64,000 nucleotides of DNA. Origin: Flaccisagitta enflata (taxonomy: Eukaryota > Chaetognatha > Sagittoidea > Aphragmophora). Shown one piece after another: positions 43,740-55,905 of the stretch. A program made the position numbers and the translations under genes. How positions within the stretch are numbered: position 1 is the first letter of the stretch; each line of letters starts with the position of its first letter. The DNA lies in NCBI GenBank assembly GCA_965153355.1, contig OZ231127.1, positions 36,952,001 through 37,016,000 of the forward strand, given 5' to 3'. Under the pieces are notes generated by a model. That model worked only from the letters and a program-made list of their open reading frames with translations, did not search any database and was not told the DNA's origin.

Positions 43740-43822
43740 ATAACCGATTGATGTCTAGACAGGCTAACGCACAGACGGATGGACATGAGGACAAAGTCCC
43801 CCGTGGAGAGGACGCGTCTAGT
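43740..43822 (+). mobile_element. F-like remnant
   Basis: AGGCTAACGCACAGACGGATGGACATGAGGACAAAGTCCCCCGTGGAGAGGACGCGTCTAGTA: short array, ACAAAG and a broken AGACGCG-type hairpin. Confidence 0.5.
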
Positions 43823-43998
43823 ATTAGTAAGGCATGTTTGAGTCAAGGTTTGATTTCTTTTTTAGAAGAAACAGCCTTTCTTCTCTTGAAGTTACAGAGT
43901 TACACATTTTTACGCTTGAAATGCGAAATAGAAGAACATCGAAATTGTAAAAGCGCGTGATCGACAAGCAAGATGGAATCGGTGTAAATGTGAAGAAA

Positions 43999-44471
<473 letters not shown>

Positions 44472-44709
44472 CAGATAAAAAGACAAACAGACAAGCGGAT
44501 CCAGAGGGACTGGCAGGCAGAAATGCTGATAAAGACGAATAGAAGATAGATGAACAGGCAGAAAGACGGGTAGATCGCCAAGTGCAAATTATAAAGACCG
44601 AAAATGTGAGATATGACAGACACAGAGACAGATAGTCATTAGAACTGATAAGAAGTAAAAGCGAGCGCGCGCGCGACGTTAAGAAAAATACGACTATCAG
44701 TTGTCGACG

Positions 44710-44713
<4 letters not shown>

Positions 44714-44747
<34 letters not shown>

Positions 44748-44760
44748 TCTTTTTTTTTTT
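44714..44760. repeat. (TC)n and T-rich tract
   Basis: About 14 TC units then T10. Confidence 0.9.
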
Positions 44761-44894
44761 CATGCCACTGTCTCAGTATCTCTCTCTCTGTCACTTTCAT
44801 TCTCGCTCGCAACTTTTAAATTTTTTCCTTCGCCATCTTTTCTTTTAAAGGGGCGGAAGTCGATAAACTTCGCCTTCGTCTTATCTCTCTTACC

Positions 44895-44899
44895 ATCAC

Positions 44900-44977
<78 letters not shown>

Positions 44978-44978
44978 G
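44895..44978. repeat. (GTC)n microsatellite
   Basis: About 28 GTC/GCC triplets. Confidence 0.95.
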
Positions 44979-45130
44979 ACTCTCTCGTCAACCATTGTCG
45001 TGCTCTCAACGTCTTCGTTGTCATTGTGCCGAATGTCGGCGTTGTCAATCGTCTTGTTCATCTCGCGTGAGATAGTCATGATCATCATTTTCATCATCGG
45101 AGACTCGAGGTAAAGTATATTACAGCGAGC

Positions 45131-45620
45131 TGTATCTACAGTGCGTTTGACAGGGTGCCTGAAAAAGTCAAAGTTGAACTCTACCTGGCAAATATATTTT
45201 TTCATTGGCAAAAATGCTTTTTAATGAGTCATTGCGCGACTATCAAATTAATCGGGAACCATTGTAATTTTCCATAGATATAAGACAGAAGACAGAAAGA
45301 GACAAATTTTGCATAATGAACAAATTGATTGCAACAATAATTTAATGTAAGCTTTAATCCTACCCTAGCCATGTATCATAGTTGAGTTGAAAGTTCTGCA
45401 ATGATTCCTATGAAAAAAATTTTTAGGTGCGACAACGCACCTCTATAATTGGCTGTGTCCGTTGGTTGGTCTGTCGGTCTGTCGGTCTGTAACGCATTCG
45501 TTCGACGATCCACACGTCGCACCTATTGGCCTACTTGGCCTTGTTTACAAAGGAAAATATTTTTGCAGGGGAAGTACAATTTTGGCTTCTTTAGGCACCC
45601 TGGCAAACGTAATCTACAGG
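45131..45620. repeat. inverted ~75-bp sequences flanking an F repeat
   Basis: Left GTTTGACAGGGTGCCTGAAAAAGTCAAAGTTGAACTC...CTGGCAAATAT (45147) is complementary to AAATATTTTTGCAGGGGAAGTACAATTTTGGCTTCTTTAGGCACCCTGGCAAAC near 45555-45608, with several mismatches. The interior contains the F copy at 45419. Confidence 0.6.
45419..45546 (-). mobile_element. F-type repeat, AGGTGCG stem
   Basis: Plus strand: TTTTTAGGTGCGACAACGCACCTCTATAATTGGCTGTGTCCG, GGTTGGTCTGTCGGTC, GTAACGCATTCGTTCGACGATCCACACGTCGCACCTATTGGCCTACTTGGCCTTGTTT. Stem perfect (AGGTGCG/CGCACCT), 5' motif identical (AGGTGCGACG). Confidence 0.92.
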
Positions 45621-45655
45621 AACGAAACGCTCTTATGTGAGTAAAAGTTGTATAT

Positions 45656-46140
<485 letters not shown>

Positions 46141-46451
46141 CTCTGGCTGCTGGCGAGCTAAAGAGGATAGAGGCGGGAACTCAAAGGACCTGCAATGACA
46201 GTTTGAAATCACTTTTCGTTGTTTGATGCGGTTTGTGCTCGTAATCGTAATATTTTGTATCTTCACAAGCGATGAAACTATTTAAATCTGTGATAACATG
46301 ATTCTCAATTTGATGCAATTTAAAAACGAAAAATCGACAGAGAATGACAAAAATAGAAACTAACCACATTAGATTGCAATGGCTTCAGCCAGCTTTGCAA
46401 TTGAATGTTCTAATTTTAGCTTTAAGAGTTGAGGAAGAAGGGAGAAGGAGA

Positions 46452-46648
<197 letters not shown>

Positions 46649-46769
46649 TCAGAGACAGAGACAAACAGAAAAAAAAAAACCAGACGTAGACAGACAGACA
46701 AAAACTACAAATTGAGCTCCATTAGTACAGGTTGATGAACGTTTCCATCTTGATTGCTCTGTTGCATAA

Positions 46770-46921
46770 AACAAGGCCGGATACACGGCCAATATCAGTC
46801 GCGGACGGGTGGGCAGGGGCGGAAACGCTGATTTTTCCACTTTTCGACTCGTGCTCACCAACGGACCGACGGACCGACGGACCAACGGACGGACGGACAA
46901 AGCCTCGTCCGCGACTAAAAA
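46770..46921 (+). mobile_element. B-type repeat, hairpin left half deleted
   Basis: Head AACAAGGCCGGATACACGGCC, CAGTCGCGGACGGGTGGGCAGGGGC, AAACGCTGATTTTTCC, ACTCGTG, ACCGACGGACGG array, ACAAAGCCTC directly fused to GTCCGCGACTAAAAA. The 5' motif AGTCGCGGAC is the reverse complement of the remaining 3' half. Confidence 0.88.
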
Positions 46922-46947
46922 TGAATTGGATAAAAAAAGAAAAACAG

Positions 46948-47185
46948 AAAAGAAGGAAAGGAAAAGAAAAGAAAAGAAAAGAAAAGAAAAGAAAAGAAAG
47001 GAAAGGAAAAGAAAAGAAAAGAAAAGAAAAGAAAAGAAAAGAAAAGAAAAGAAAAGAAAAGAGAAGAAAAGGAAAAGAAAAGAAAAGAAAAGAAAAGAAA
47101 AGAAAAGAAAAGAAAAGAAAAGAAAAGAAAAGAAAAGAAAAGAAAAGAAAAGAAAAAAAAAAAGAAAAGAAAAAAAAAGAAAAGA
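46948..47185. repeat. (GAAAA)n minisatellite-like array
   Basis: About 45 pentamers with a few GGAAA variants, adjoining the A-tail of the B repeat. It may have grown from that tail. Confidence 0.97.
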
Positions 47186-47278
47186 ATTAACTGTGAATAT
47201 GCGGAGAATTTCAAACACGTGCGGTTACACTCTATTTCGCACTTTTTTGTTGTTGACGGTCGTTGACGTTGGTCGGTC

Positions 47279-47368
47279 AGCCGGTGAATAGCCGGTGAAT
47301 AGCCGGTGAATATCCGGTGAATAGCCGGTGAATAGCCGGTGAATATCCGGTGAATAGCCGGTGAATAG
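47279..47368. repeat. 12-bp minisatellite (GCCGGTGAATAG)n
   Basis: About 7.5 units alternating GCCGG and TCCGG in a 2+1 pattern, i.e. a 36-base higher-order unit. Confidence 0.92.
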
Positions 47369-47379
47369 CGTGCTATTGG

Positions 47380-47509
47380 CCTTTTAGTCGCGGACTCGCG
47401 ACTCTATAAAAGGTTTCTTGTCCGTCCGTCTCACCGTCGGTCCGTTCAATCATAAGTTGGTGTGACTCGCTCGAGTTGGGAAAGTGTAAAAGCACACACA
47501 TAAGATCAC

Positions 47510-47566
<57 letters not shown>

Positions 47567-47625
47567 AGGAGGTTGTTGCATGTTGTATGCCCCTGCCCAC
47601 CCGTCCGCAACTTGCTACATTAAAG
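47380..47625 (-). mobile_element. B/E-type repeat with internal (GT)n
   Basis: Plus strand: TTTTAGTCGCGGACTCGCGACTCTATAAAAGG, GTCCGTCCGTC array, CTCGAGTTGGGAAAGTG, GT run (47513-47563), CCCCTGCCCACCCGTCCGCAACTTG. The 5' motif reads GTTGCGGACGGG while the 3' stem is AGTCGCG, so this copy breaks the usual match. Head absent. Confidence 0.75.
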
Positions 47626-48177
47626 TCTGTGCCCAGAGTCCAGCGGCCCGCGACTATTAGGAGAACTGATCTTGTTAACTTGGGTGCTAAGGATCGCGAA
47701 AGCTGGTCAAAAACAAAGCCAACAAGGTTAGAAATCAAGTTATAAATCTTTGATTTTAAACAGAGTATTTCAAATCATTGCTAACTGATCATTACTATCA
47801 GTGATTTTTTTTTTTAAAAACCGACGGCGGATGAACAAAAGGACCGACCGACGGACAAAAGTACTCAATCTAGATCTTGATAGAGACAACCCAAATGTAA
47901 AGTTAAAAAGACAAAGCCATGCAACCACAAAAAGCGGATACAGCGCATACTGAGATCAGAGATTGATTATTTTTGTGTCTCCGTACAATATTCCATACTG
48001 TGAAATTAATTATGACAGCGTGCCCACGAAGCCAACATTTAGGGTATCAAAATAGAAAACATACATGAGTGAAAATAGAAAAACAAGTGAATAAAAGTGA
48101 TTGAGAGAAGACATGCATGATATTTGAAAGCAAAATTTGCATCCACTCAGCAAGAGACTTAGATTTAGCTTATGTTA

Positions 48178-48445
48178 CTGAAGAAGATTTACTGAAAATT
48201 TCTACAAATTTCTTTTTTGTCACTGACAAGGGGTTTGTCGAAATTATAAGTTTGCATAGAAAATGAAAAAAAGAGAAAAAAAAAAGAACATGTACATAGT
48301 TCTCTTCCCAAATCGTTTTTAGAGAGAACTATGTTTTCAAAAATGCAAAACTTTTCTGGTTGTGGCTTTCTTATAATTTCGACCTCAGAAAATAGAAAAA
48401 AATGTCAACAAAATTTCACTAAAAATCTTCATTTTCTTGCCATTT
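48178..48445. repeat. fold-back sequence
   Basis: GAAGATTTACTGAAAATTTCT...GTCGAAATTATAAG (48180-48250) pairs with CTTATAATTTCGAC...AAATTTCACTAAAAATCTTC (48369-48431). The centre is a perfect ACATAGTTCTCT/AGAGAACTATGT hairpin. AT-rich, no ORF. Confidence 0.65.
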
Positions 48446-48639
48446 TCCATGAGAATTGCTTATCAAAAGGCAACTTAAAGCATAAAATATGAAACAGACA
48501 TACAAAACAAGTTTATCCAGTGACAACGTGAGCAATGAAAACATTTGTGGATGGATAATTAGTCCATTATTGATGCAAAAGTTGGGGGAAGCACTTCATT
48601 TTTTCCTGGCAGATTTGACGTCTTATTGTGTCTGTGCGT

Positions 48640-49575
48640 GCGTCCGTCACACTACCCAGTTTTCTCCGAACGTCCGTCATACCACCCAGTTTTCTCTAAA
48701 TGTCTGTCACATCATCCAGTTCTCTCCAAATGTCCGTCACACTACCCAGTTTTCTCGGATGGTCCTTCACACCACCCAGTTTTCTCTGAATGTCTTTCAC
48801 ACTACCCAGTTTTCTCAGAATGTCCGTCACACCACCCAATTTTCTCAGAATATCCGTCACACCACCCATTTTCTCAGATTGTCCGTCACACCACCCGGTT
48901 TTCTCTAAATATCCATCACACCACCCAGTTTTCTCAGAATGTCAGTCACACCACCTAATTTTCTCCAAAAGTCTGTCACGCCACCCAGTTTTCTTCGAAT
49001 GTCCGTCACATCACCCAGTTTTCTCCAAATGTGTCCGGAACACCACCCAGTTTTCTCCAAATACCCGTCATACCACCGAGTTTTCTCAGAATGTCCGCCA
49101 CACCACCCAGTTTTCTCCGAATATCCGTCACACCACCTTATTTTTTCTGATTCTTTGTCACACCAGCCAGTTTTCTCTGAATGTCGGTCGCACCACCCAG
49201 TTATCTCCAAATGTCTGTCACATCACCCAGTTTTCTCCAAATGTCCATCACACCACCCATTTTTTCCGAATGTCTGTCACACCATTCAATTTTCTCCAAA
49301 TGTCTGTTACACTACCCAGTTTTCTTTGAATGTCCGTCACACCACCCAGTTTTCTCCAAATGTCCATCACACTGGCCAGTTTTCTCCCACTGTCCGTCCT
49401 ACCACCCAATTTCCTCAAAATATCCGTCACACCACCCATTTTTCTCCGAATGTCCGTCAAACCACCCAGTTTTCTTGGAATGTCCGTCATACCACCCTGT
49501 TTTCTCCAAATGTCTGTCACACCACCCAGTTTTCTCCAAATGTCCGAAACACCACCCAGTGTCTGTCACATGACC
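48640..49575. repeat. 30-bp minisatellite, ~31 units
   Basis: Unit GTCACACCACCCAGTTTTCT plus CCGAATGTCC-like remainder. Substitutions are frequent but the length is kept at 30, with only one or two indels. Because 30 is a multiple of three and the unit rarely contains stops, three plus frames and two minus frames stay open over hundreds of bases (10-residue repeats MSVTPPSFLR, CPSHHPVFSE, NVRHTTQFSP). Confidence 0.95.
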
Positions 49576-49612
49576 CAGTTTTCTCTGAATTCTGGTGGCA
49601 GAGACCTCACTG

Positions 49613-49660
49613 CCGCCTGTGGGCCTGCAGGCGGCAGTGGGACCGCCCACAGGTAGCAGT
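49613..49660. repeat. GC-rich perfect hairpin
   Basis: CACTGCCGCCTG pairs exactly with CAGGCGGCAGTG across an 8-base loop. An overlapping CCTGTGGGC/GCCCACAGG pair offers an alternative fold. Confidence 0.85.
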
Positions 49661-49984
49661 GAGGATGTCTATAGATGGTAGTGAGGTCGCCCACTGGCGG
49701 ACATTATTAACCACACAGATTTATCCGGTTATATTTATTAGATCATTTTAATGAAATATTATAATTCTAATTCATGCCAAATCAAGTTATCGTGGAACAC
49801 ATTATGGCGAACGCCACTAGTAAGAAATGGATTTTCATACAATGGATTTGTAGTTATCGATATTTCTGTTACGATCGTCACGGCCCAAAGCCAAGACGCT
49901 TCACCACTACGTCTTACCAACGGGGGGCTGACAGGCAATCTCTATTCTCACTCAAGGACCTTCCGTCTTTGTCACTTTTACTCT

Positions 49985-50159
<175 letters not shown>

Positions 50160-50245
50160 GTCCTCTTGGAGGTTCAAGCGGTAAGCGCTCATCAACATCA
50201 TCAACAACAACAACACGTGTGCCGAAACAGCAACTTGTCACTAGT

Positions 50246-50342
50246 TAGAGAGAGAGAGAGAGAAGAAGAAGAGAGAGAGAGAGAGAGAAGAAGAGATTTC
50301 TTCTTGCGCGCGAGGAGGATATCTCTTGAGTGAAGAGAAGAT

Positions 50343-50392
<50 letters not shown>
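50246..50392. repeat. interrupted (GA)n
   Basis: GA blocks at 50246-50295 and 50344-50392 separated by unique AGATTTCTTCTTGCGCGCG sequence. Confidence 0.93.
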
Positions 50393-50395
<3 letters not shown>

Positions 50396-50705
50396 CAAAA
50401 AATAACAGTAAGAAAAGAGAAACTTCATCGATCAGAGAAAACGATTTTTTTTAAGGATTTGAGGAAAATAACAAGAAAAGAGAAACAAGAAGGCTGCTAA
50501 GCAAAAGAGAAGTGGTTCGATCACACACATTTCAATCGCTGGGGAGGGCAAGTTGGACAGGGGCAGAAACAATCATCATGTAGTGATTATCCTCTTTCTG
50601 GACCATGGACACATTGCCCTTTTGTTGAGGCGAGGTCGTTGAAACATGACCCTCTGCAAACAGGAGGACGCACATGCTCCCCCATGCTCAAATGGCCTTA
50701 AAATA

Positions 50706-50903
50706 AACAAGGCCGGATACACGGCTACCGAAGTCGCGTGCGGGTGGGTAGGGGCCATATTTGAGGTCACCAGACCATTTGGACAGGAGCAGTGGGGTCA
50801 AAGAAATAAAATCATAAAAAAAGTAAAGTGTGACCAACCAACCGACCAACCGACCGACCGACAGACAAAGCGGGTTGTAGAGTCGCGTGCACGCGACTAA
50901 AAA
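50706..50903 (+). mobile_element. complete A-type repeat, first of tandem pair
   Basis: Head AACAAGGCCGGATACACGGC, AAGTCGCGTGCGGGTGGG, GAGGTCACCAGACCATTTGG, CAGGAGCAGTGGGG, AAAAAGTAAAGTGTGACC, AACCGACCAACCGACC array, AAAGCGGGTTGTAGAG, perfect AGTCGCGTGCACGCGACT. Its A-tail is shared with the head of the next copy. Confidence 0.95.
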
Positions 50904-51069
50904 CAAGGCCGTTTACACTCCCCCCAGTCGCGGACGGGTGGGCAGGAGCGGAATAGCGGAAAAACGATCACATTTTGTTTTTGTTTGTTTACCGACGGAC
51001 GGACGGACGGACGGACGGACCGATTGACCGACACAGCAAGGTCTAGAGTCGCGAGTTCGCGAATAAAAA
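50902..51069 (+). mobile_element. A-type GTCGCGGAC variant, second of tandem pair
   Basis: AACAAGGCCGTTTACACTCC, CCAGTCGCGGACGGGTGGGCAGGAGC, TTTACCGACGGACGG array, GCAAGGTCTAGAG, AGTCGCGAGTTCGCGAATAAAAAC. Hairpin stem GTCGCGA/TCGCGA(A)T is shortened. Confidence 0.88.
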
Positions 51070-51272
51070 CTATAACGGCAATTTACGAACAATATTATGA
51101 ATGGATAAACGGGCCGATCGACCGATAGGCTGACACAGCAACGTATAGAATCGTGACTGAAAAGGCGAGAGGACGGTCTTTACAAAACTGAGTCTTGACA
51201 ACAGAATTGCAGAAGAGCGACGATTGAAGACTGAAGAGGAAATTTGAAGAAGTGTCGCAGCAGTAAAGCTTC

Positions 51273-51275
<3 letters not shown>

Positions 51276-51356
<81 letters not shown>

Positions 51357-51403
51357 CGGACCCACAAAGCGGGCTGTAGAGTCGCGTAGCACGCGACTAA
51401 AAA
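51276..51403 (+). mobile_element. A-type 3' end preceded by (AAC)n in place of its array
   Basis: About 27 AAC triplets (51276-51357) run directly into GGACCCACAAAGCGGGCTGTAGAGTCGCGTAGCACGCGACTAAAAA. Head and middle are absent and only two bases of the GGAC array remain. Confidence 0.85.
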
Positions 51404-51550
51404 GTGCATTTTAGCAAAATATTGCTTCTCTTGGCAGAGCTCTAGCTTCTAAACCGTTTGAGATACAGACCTGGGGCTAGGGTTGGTCTGAAATGAAAGA
51501 TTTTTTGAAAATCTTTAAAAATGATTTACATGAAAATAGTTAAAAAATTT

Positions 51551-51778
51551 TTAGTCGCGTGCACGCGACTCTACAACCCACTCTGTCCGTCTGTCTGTCA
51601 GTCGGTAACACTTTGCTTTCTTTTTTTGTCGGTTTACGCTATTTTAAGTTAGTTTAAACCATTTTAAGTTATTTAAAAGTTATTCTAAGTCAATTTACAT
51701 TTAGTCTTTTGGTCTTATAGTCTTTTGGTCTAATGGTCTTAATAACCGCACGCGACTGTAAGGTGTTGGCCTTGTTTA
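51551..51778 (-). mobile_element. D-type repeat
   Basis: Plus strand: TTTTTAGTCGCGTGCACGCGACTCTACAACCCACTCTG, short GTCTGTCTGTCAGTCGG, TAACACTTTGC, interior of TTTTAAGTTA and GGTCTTATAGTCTTTT repeats, then CCGCACGCGACTGTAAGGTGTTGGCCTTGTTT. Perfect palindrome; the head matches D copies at 36477 and 57235. Confidence 0.88.
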
Positions 51779-52197
51779 TTTTTTTTATCTTTTTTATTCA
51801 AAAATAAAGGGGTGCGCCTTTTTTTTTATTCGCGTGGTAGACCTTGGAAATGAATGAGCAATATCGTCCTGTCAACGTCTCCGCAATGTCGGCAACGGCC
51901 GACCTAGGAGATCTACTTCATCATATCATATCATATCACCAGGTGCGTCCGTTTTTTCAATTTGGATTTTTTTCACCGGAATATCGGAATTATGACCATG
52001 GACTTAGCGGGTGATCATTTTTTTTTCAAACACAAAAACTTATTTTATTTTTGAACTCCCTTTAGTAAATGAAATAAAGACGAACAGACACGATTCAAAA
52101 ATCAACAGAAAATAATCTTTTTTTTTTCAATTTGATGATCTGTAAAATGCAGTTGCATCTTGCTATTCCACCACACCTCGGTCAGAGAATGAAATTG

Positions 52198-52436
52198 AAC
52201 GAGTGACGCGGGGTCACAATATCGTTGTGGACGGGTGGGCAGGGGGTTAAATTCCGGGCCATAACGACACTGTTCGGTGTAGGTGGGGGTGGTAACAGTA
52301 ATGATTTATAAGTAGTAAAGTGGTATTTTAGTGTTAAAGAACAGTGATGATTACCAATTAGAAATTTAAAGAACCAGCGGACGAACGGAAATAGCGTCTT
52401 TATAGATTTAAAGGGTCGCTTGCACGCAATATAAAA
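52198..52436 (+). mobile_element. E-type repeat, degenerate 3' half
   Basis: GAGTGACGCGGGGTCACAATATCGTTGTGGACGGGTGGGCAGGGGG is well kept. The array is reduced to GGACGAACGGA and the hairpin to GGGTCGCTTGCACGCAATAT. Confidence 0.75.
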
Positions 52437-52751
52437 CCATTGTCTGACGCCTGAGATTTTCTTTAATATCTATCATTTCTGGGGAAATATATTTGCTGTT
52501 TTGAATGTGTTTTCCTTTTCCATTTTGCTCACGTTTTCAGCAAACTTTTTAACTTTTCATTTATTTATTCATTCTTTTTTTCCTTTGTCTATAGACCCTT
52601 GCCTAGCAAATTTTCATTATTTCATTTTTTTTACTTTATACGCCCAACAGCGAAGAACATATTCTCCTCTCTCCTCGTGACAGTTTTTCTGTTGGTCTGT
52701 TAGTCTGTATCTGTCTTTATCTTTATCTTTTCGTCCGTCTGTCCGTTTGTC

Positions 52752-52994
<243 letters not shown>

Positions 52995-53280
52995 ATTGTC
53001 AGTTGCGGTCTATCTCGCCATTTTATTTGAAAACGATGCCTCTGTATAGATTTTCGTTGCTGTGGTTCTTATTCTTTTTTGTTCGGTTCATCGCCATCTT
53101 TTATCTATATATTCAGTACATCAGCATTGCTTTGTTTCCCCATTTTTCTGACGCCTCTCGGCTCTCGCACTTCCTAGACAAGGCGGGTGAATGACCCCTA
53201 CTTCATTTATATCCAGAGAGACAGTCACATAAACTTACAAAAAGTTTTATAGGTTTTTTATCCATTGATTCACTCTTCTA

Positions 53281-53320
53281 TAAATCTTAATCTTAATCTT
53301 AATCTTAATCTTAATCATAA
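53281..53320. repeat. (CTTAAT)n hexamer repeat
   Basis: Five to six units of TAATCT. Not the TTAGGG telomere repeat. Confidence 0.85.
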
Positions 53321-53836
53321 CTTCAAAATGTTTAAGTTTTTATCTTTATCCAGTGGAGGCACCTTTTGGTGGCCACTAGGACGTCGGACACCCATAGTTC
53401 TTTTTTTTTTTCAATTAGATGTAACCTAAAAGCTGAATTGACTATCTCTGTCAATGCCAGAAGTCAGCGCTAACCTTTATCCCCTAACCCAATAGCATAT
53501 ATGAAAAAAGATTTTGTTAAGAGTAAGACAAAAGTCTTGTTTTCTGCATAAAAATTACTTATCCAAAGGTTTTGATATTCATTAACCACTGAAATTAGGT
53601 CTTACCTAAAATTGGATAGGTGAGTATATGAGTGGAAGCATATACTATACAGGAATAAGTACCTGTTGAATGTTTGTTTATCTTTAGATATTCAGTTGAT
53701 TTTGAAAAAAACATTTCTTCAAGTTTTTTGTAAGATACTTTTTGTTGCACATTTCATATACTTTTTTGAATTTGCAGTGGTCGAGCAACTGGTCGGCACC
53801 ATTGTAGGAAGTTTCAATTTACACGTCATCAATGCC

Positions 53837-53897
53837 GACGGATCAACAGACTGACACACGGACTGACGAACGGACAAAGCCGAGCTCGCGACTAAAA
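53837..53897 (+). mobile_element. A-type 3' fragment
   Basis: CCGACGGATCAACAGACTGACACACGGACTGACGAACGGACAAAGCCGAGCTCGCGACTAAAA: array, ACAAAGC and a reduced hairpin (GAGCTCGCGACT). Confidence 0.6.
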
Positions 53898-54003
53898 CGC
53901 CGATATTCAATTATTTGTTATGATATTAAATTATTTGCTGTGATTTTAAATTGTTTGCTGTGATATTCAATCATTTGCTGTGATATTGCTGTGATATTCA
54001 TTA
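53898..54003. repeat. ~25-bp minisatellite (TTTGCTGTGATATTCAATTA)n
   Basis: Four to five units with small substitutions, then a truncated unit. Confidence 0.85.
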
Positions 54004-54081
54004 GTCAATAAATCCACGTGGTTTGAGAAAAATGGGAGTGGAAGTCTTCAGATAAAAAGAGTACGCAAGTAGGAAGGAGTG

Positions 54082-54082
54082 A

Positions 54083-54130
<48 letters not shown>
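54082..54130. repeat. (GA)n microsatellite
   Basis: About 24 GA units. Confidence 0.95.
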
Positions 54131-54133
<3 letters not shown>

Positions 54134-54332
54134 TTCTGCGGTTTTCTATTTTCCCGCTATTAATTTGTTATTATCCGGGTTCAAATGAAAACCGTTTTAA
54201 GCTTTTATTTTCTTGTATGTATTAGGTATGAGTCATGTAAAATAATGAACTGGATAAAAGAAGGAAAAGAAATGATATAAAACATATGAAATGGGTGGAA
54301 TGGCTTGTAAATCTATCTGCCGATCTTTCTAT

Positions 54333-54337
54333 CGGTA

Positions 54338-54371
<34 letters not shown>

Positions 54372-54372
54372 A

Positions 54373-54441
<69 letters not shown>

Positions 54442-54442
54442 C

Positions 54443-54496
<54 letters not shown>

Positions 54497-54617
54497 ATAT
54501 CTATCTATCAATCTTTCTATCTATCTATCTAACTATCTATCTCTATCTATTTATATATTTATCTATGTATCCATCTATCTATCTATCTATCTATCTAACT
54601 ATCTATCTATCTATCTA
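54333..54617. repeat. (TATC)n microsatellite, left part
   Basis: About 70 tetramers with scattered interruptions. The array is interrupted by MITE 3 and resumes at 55056-55116. Confidence 0.97.
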
Positions 54618-55055
54618 CAGTACGGTGGGAGCAATAAGGGCAGTACAAAGAGGGCATTCTATATTCTTACTGATTGAAGAAACAACTTAAAGCTTTAGTT
54701 TTTCTAAAAGCTGATAGTCCAAGGTATTGAGTGAACATAAAATTCCACACCAAGTGATTCAAAAAGGAATTGATAATTGATTTCCAATCTTTTCATGTGG
54801 CGCTATAGCTCTGCTGGTAGAGTGCTGAACTAGAGAGTGGAAATTTCTTTGTCTCAGAGTCACGAGTTCGATGCCAGAAAGGTGTTGCACTTTTTTTCTT
54901 TTTGGTCAACAGTTACAGCTAGAGGTATGAAACTATATTCACTCAAAGCTCTTGCTCATCAGCTTACAAAAAAAACATAGTTCGACCTACTTCATTAAGA
55001 TAGTGTGGCAGGAAATGACCCTCCATCTGAGGTCCTCATTGCTCCCATGGTACTG
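54618..55055. mobile_element. Tc1/mariner-like MITE 3 inside the TATC array
   Basis: CAGTACGGTGGGAGCAATAAGG (54618) and CTCATTGCTCCCATGGTACTG (ending 55055) are inverted, and each is flanked by TA that is part of the TATC repeat (54616-54617, 55056-55057). Arms continue weakly inward (ATCAGCTT...AAAACTAAAG pairs). A tRNA-like sequence sits in the middle. No ORF. Confidence 0.88.
54797..54892 (+). repeat. tRNA-like sequence inside MITE 3
   Basis: GTGGCGCTATAGCTCTGCTGG contains an A-box-like TAGCTCTGCTGG, D-stem-like GCTC...GAGT, and a B-box-like GAGTTCGATGCC about 45 bases further on, followed by T7. Stems do not close as a normal tRNA. Nearly the same head occurs on the minus strand at 15318. 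Confidence 0.6.
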
Positions 55056-55113
<58 letters not shown>

Positions 55114-55116
55114 GCT
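55056..55116. repeat. (TATC)n microsatellite, right part
   Basis: About 15 tetramers resuming after MITE 3. Confidence 0.96.
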
Positions 55117-55650
55117 ACCTATCTAACTTCATACGAATTTTACGAAGCGAACGTCGTTTCGTTTCCACTTCTAAGATGTAAGTATTAACAATAGGTAATT
55201 GTGCCCGTATGTGTTTATGTCTGAGTTTCACATCTAATCATAAGGATGAAGTATATTCTATGAATGAATTTCTGGATGGAACTTCAAGGATCGGGTTCAC
55301 CTCGCTTATCATGACAAAGTTCAAACTTTTTTCTAATCTCAAATCTGAGCGCCGAGGTGTCATGAGCAACGAAGTGGCAAATCATTACAGACGAGGCAAA
55401 TATCTAGGGACGGGCGAAGGGGCAGAAAGACGGACGAACGGAAGCGGTCCGCACGCCAAAGACGCGACAAACAAAAAAAAATTGTTTAGGCATTGAAAAA
55501 TAACGTCTAGTCGTACGGAAGCGGAGACCATACACACATCTCTTTTCGATTCTATAGCATGAGCATGGAGCAGAAAAAAAAAAAAGCGAAGCAAGTCAGG
55601 AGAGGCCGAGATGAAGGTATAGAAAAAACCAACCATGAAATGAAATAGAA

Positions 55651-55657
<7 letters not shown>

Positions 55658-55732
<75 letters not shown>
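55658..55732. repeat. (GA)n microsatellite
   Basis: About 37 GA units, then GATGGAGATGGAG. Confidence 0.96.
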
Positions 55733-55739
<7 letters not shown>

Positions 55740-55745
55740 TGGAGG

Positions 55746-55905
55746 AACAAGGCCGGACAAAGGATTAGATTAGTAGCATGTATTTGTAATGTGGTATTAC
55801 GGTTGGAACAGGCAAACAAGCTAACAAGGTCAAGAAGAATGTTCATTGAAATGCGTCAGCGGACCGACAGACGGACGACAATTGTATCATGGTATCGAGT
55901 ATCAG
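55746..55905 (+). mobile_element. A-type remnants (head, and separate array)
   Basis: AACAAGGCCGGACAAAGG at 55746 and GCGGACCGACAGACGGACGAC near 55857; the parts between are not recognisable. Confidence 0.4.

Noticed and set aside
48640-49575. CRISPR-like regular repeat
   Set aside because: Units are contiguous 30-base satellites without spacers, in a eukaryotic context.
53281-53320. Telomere-like repeat
   Set aside because: Unit is CTTAAT, only five to six copies, not TTAGGG or a known telomere variant.
54797-54892. Functional tRNA gene with long variable arm
   Set aside because: Stems do not close and the sequence lies inside a MITE.
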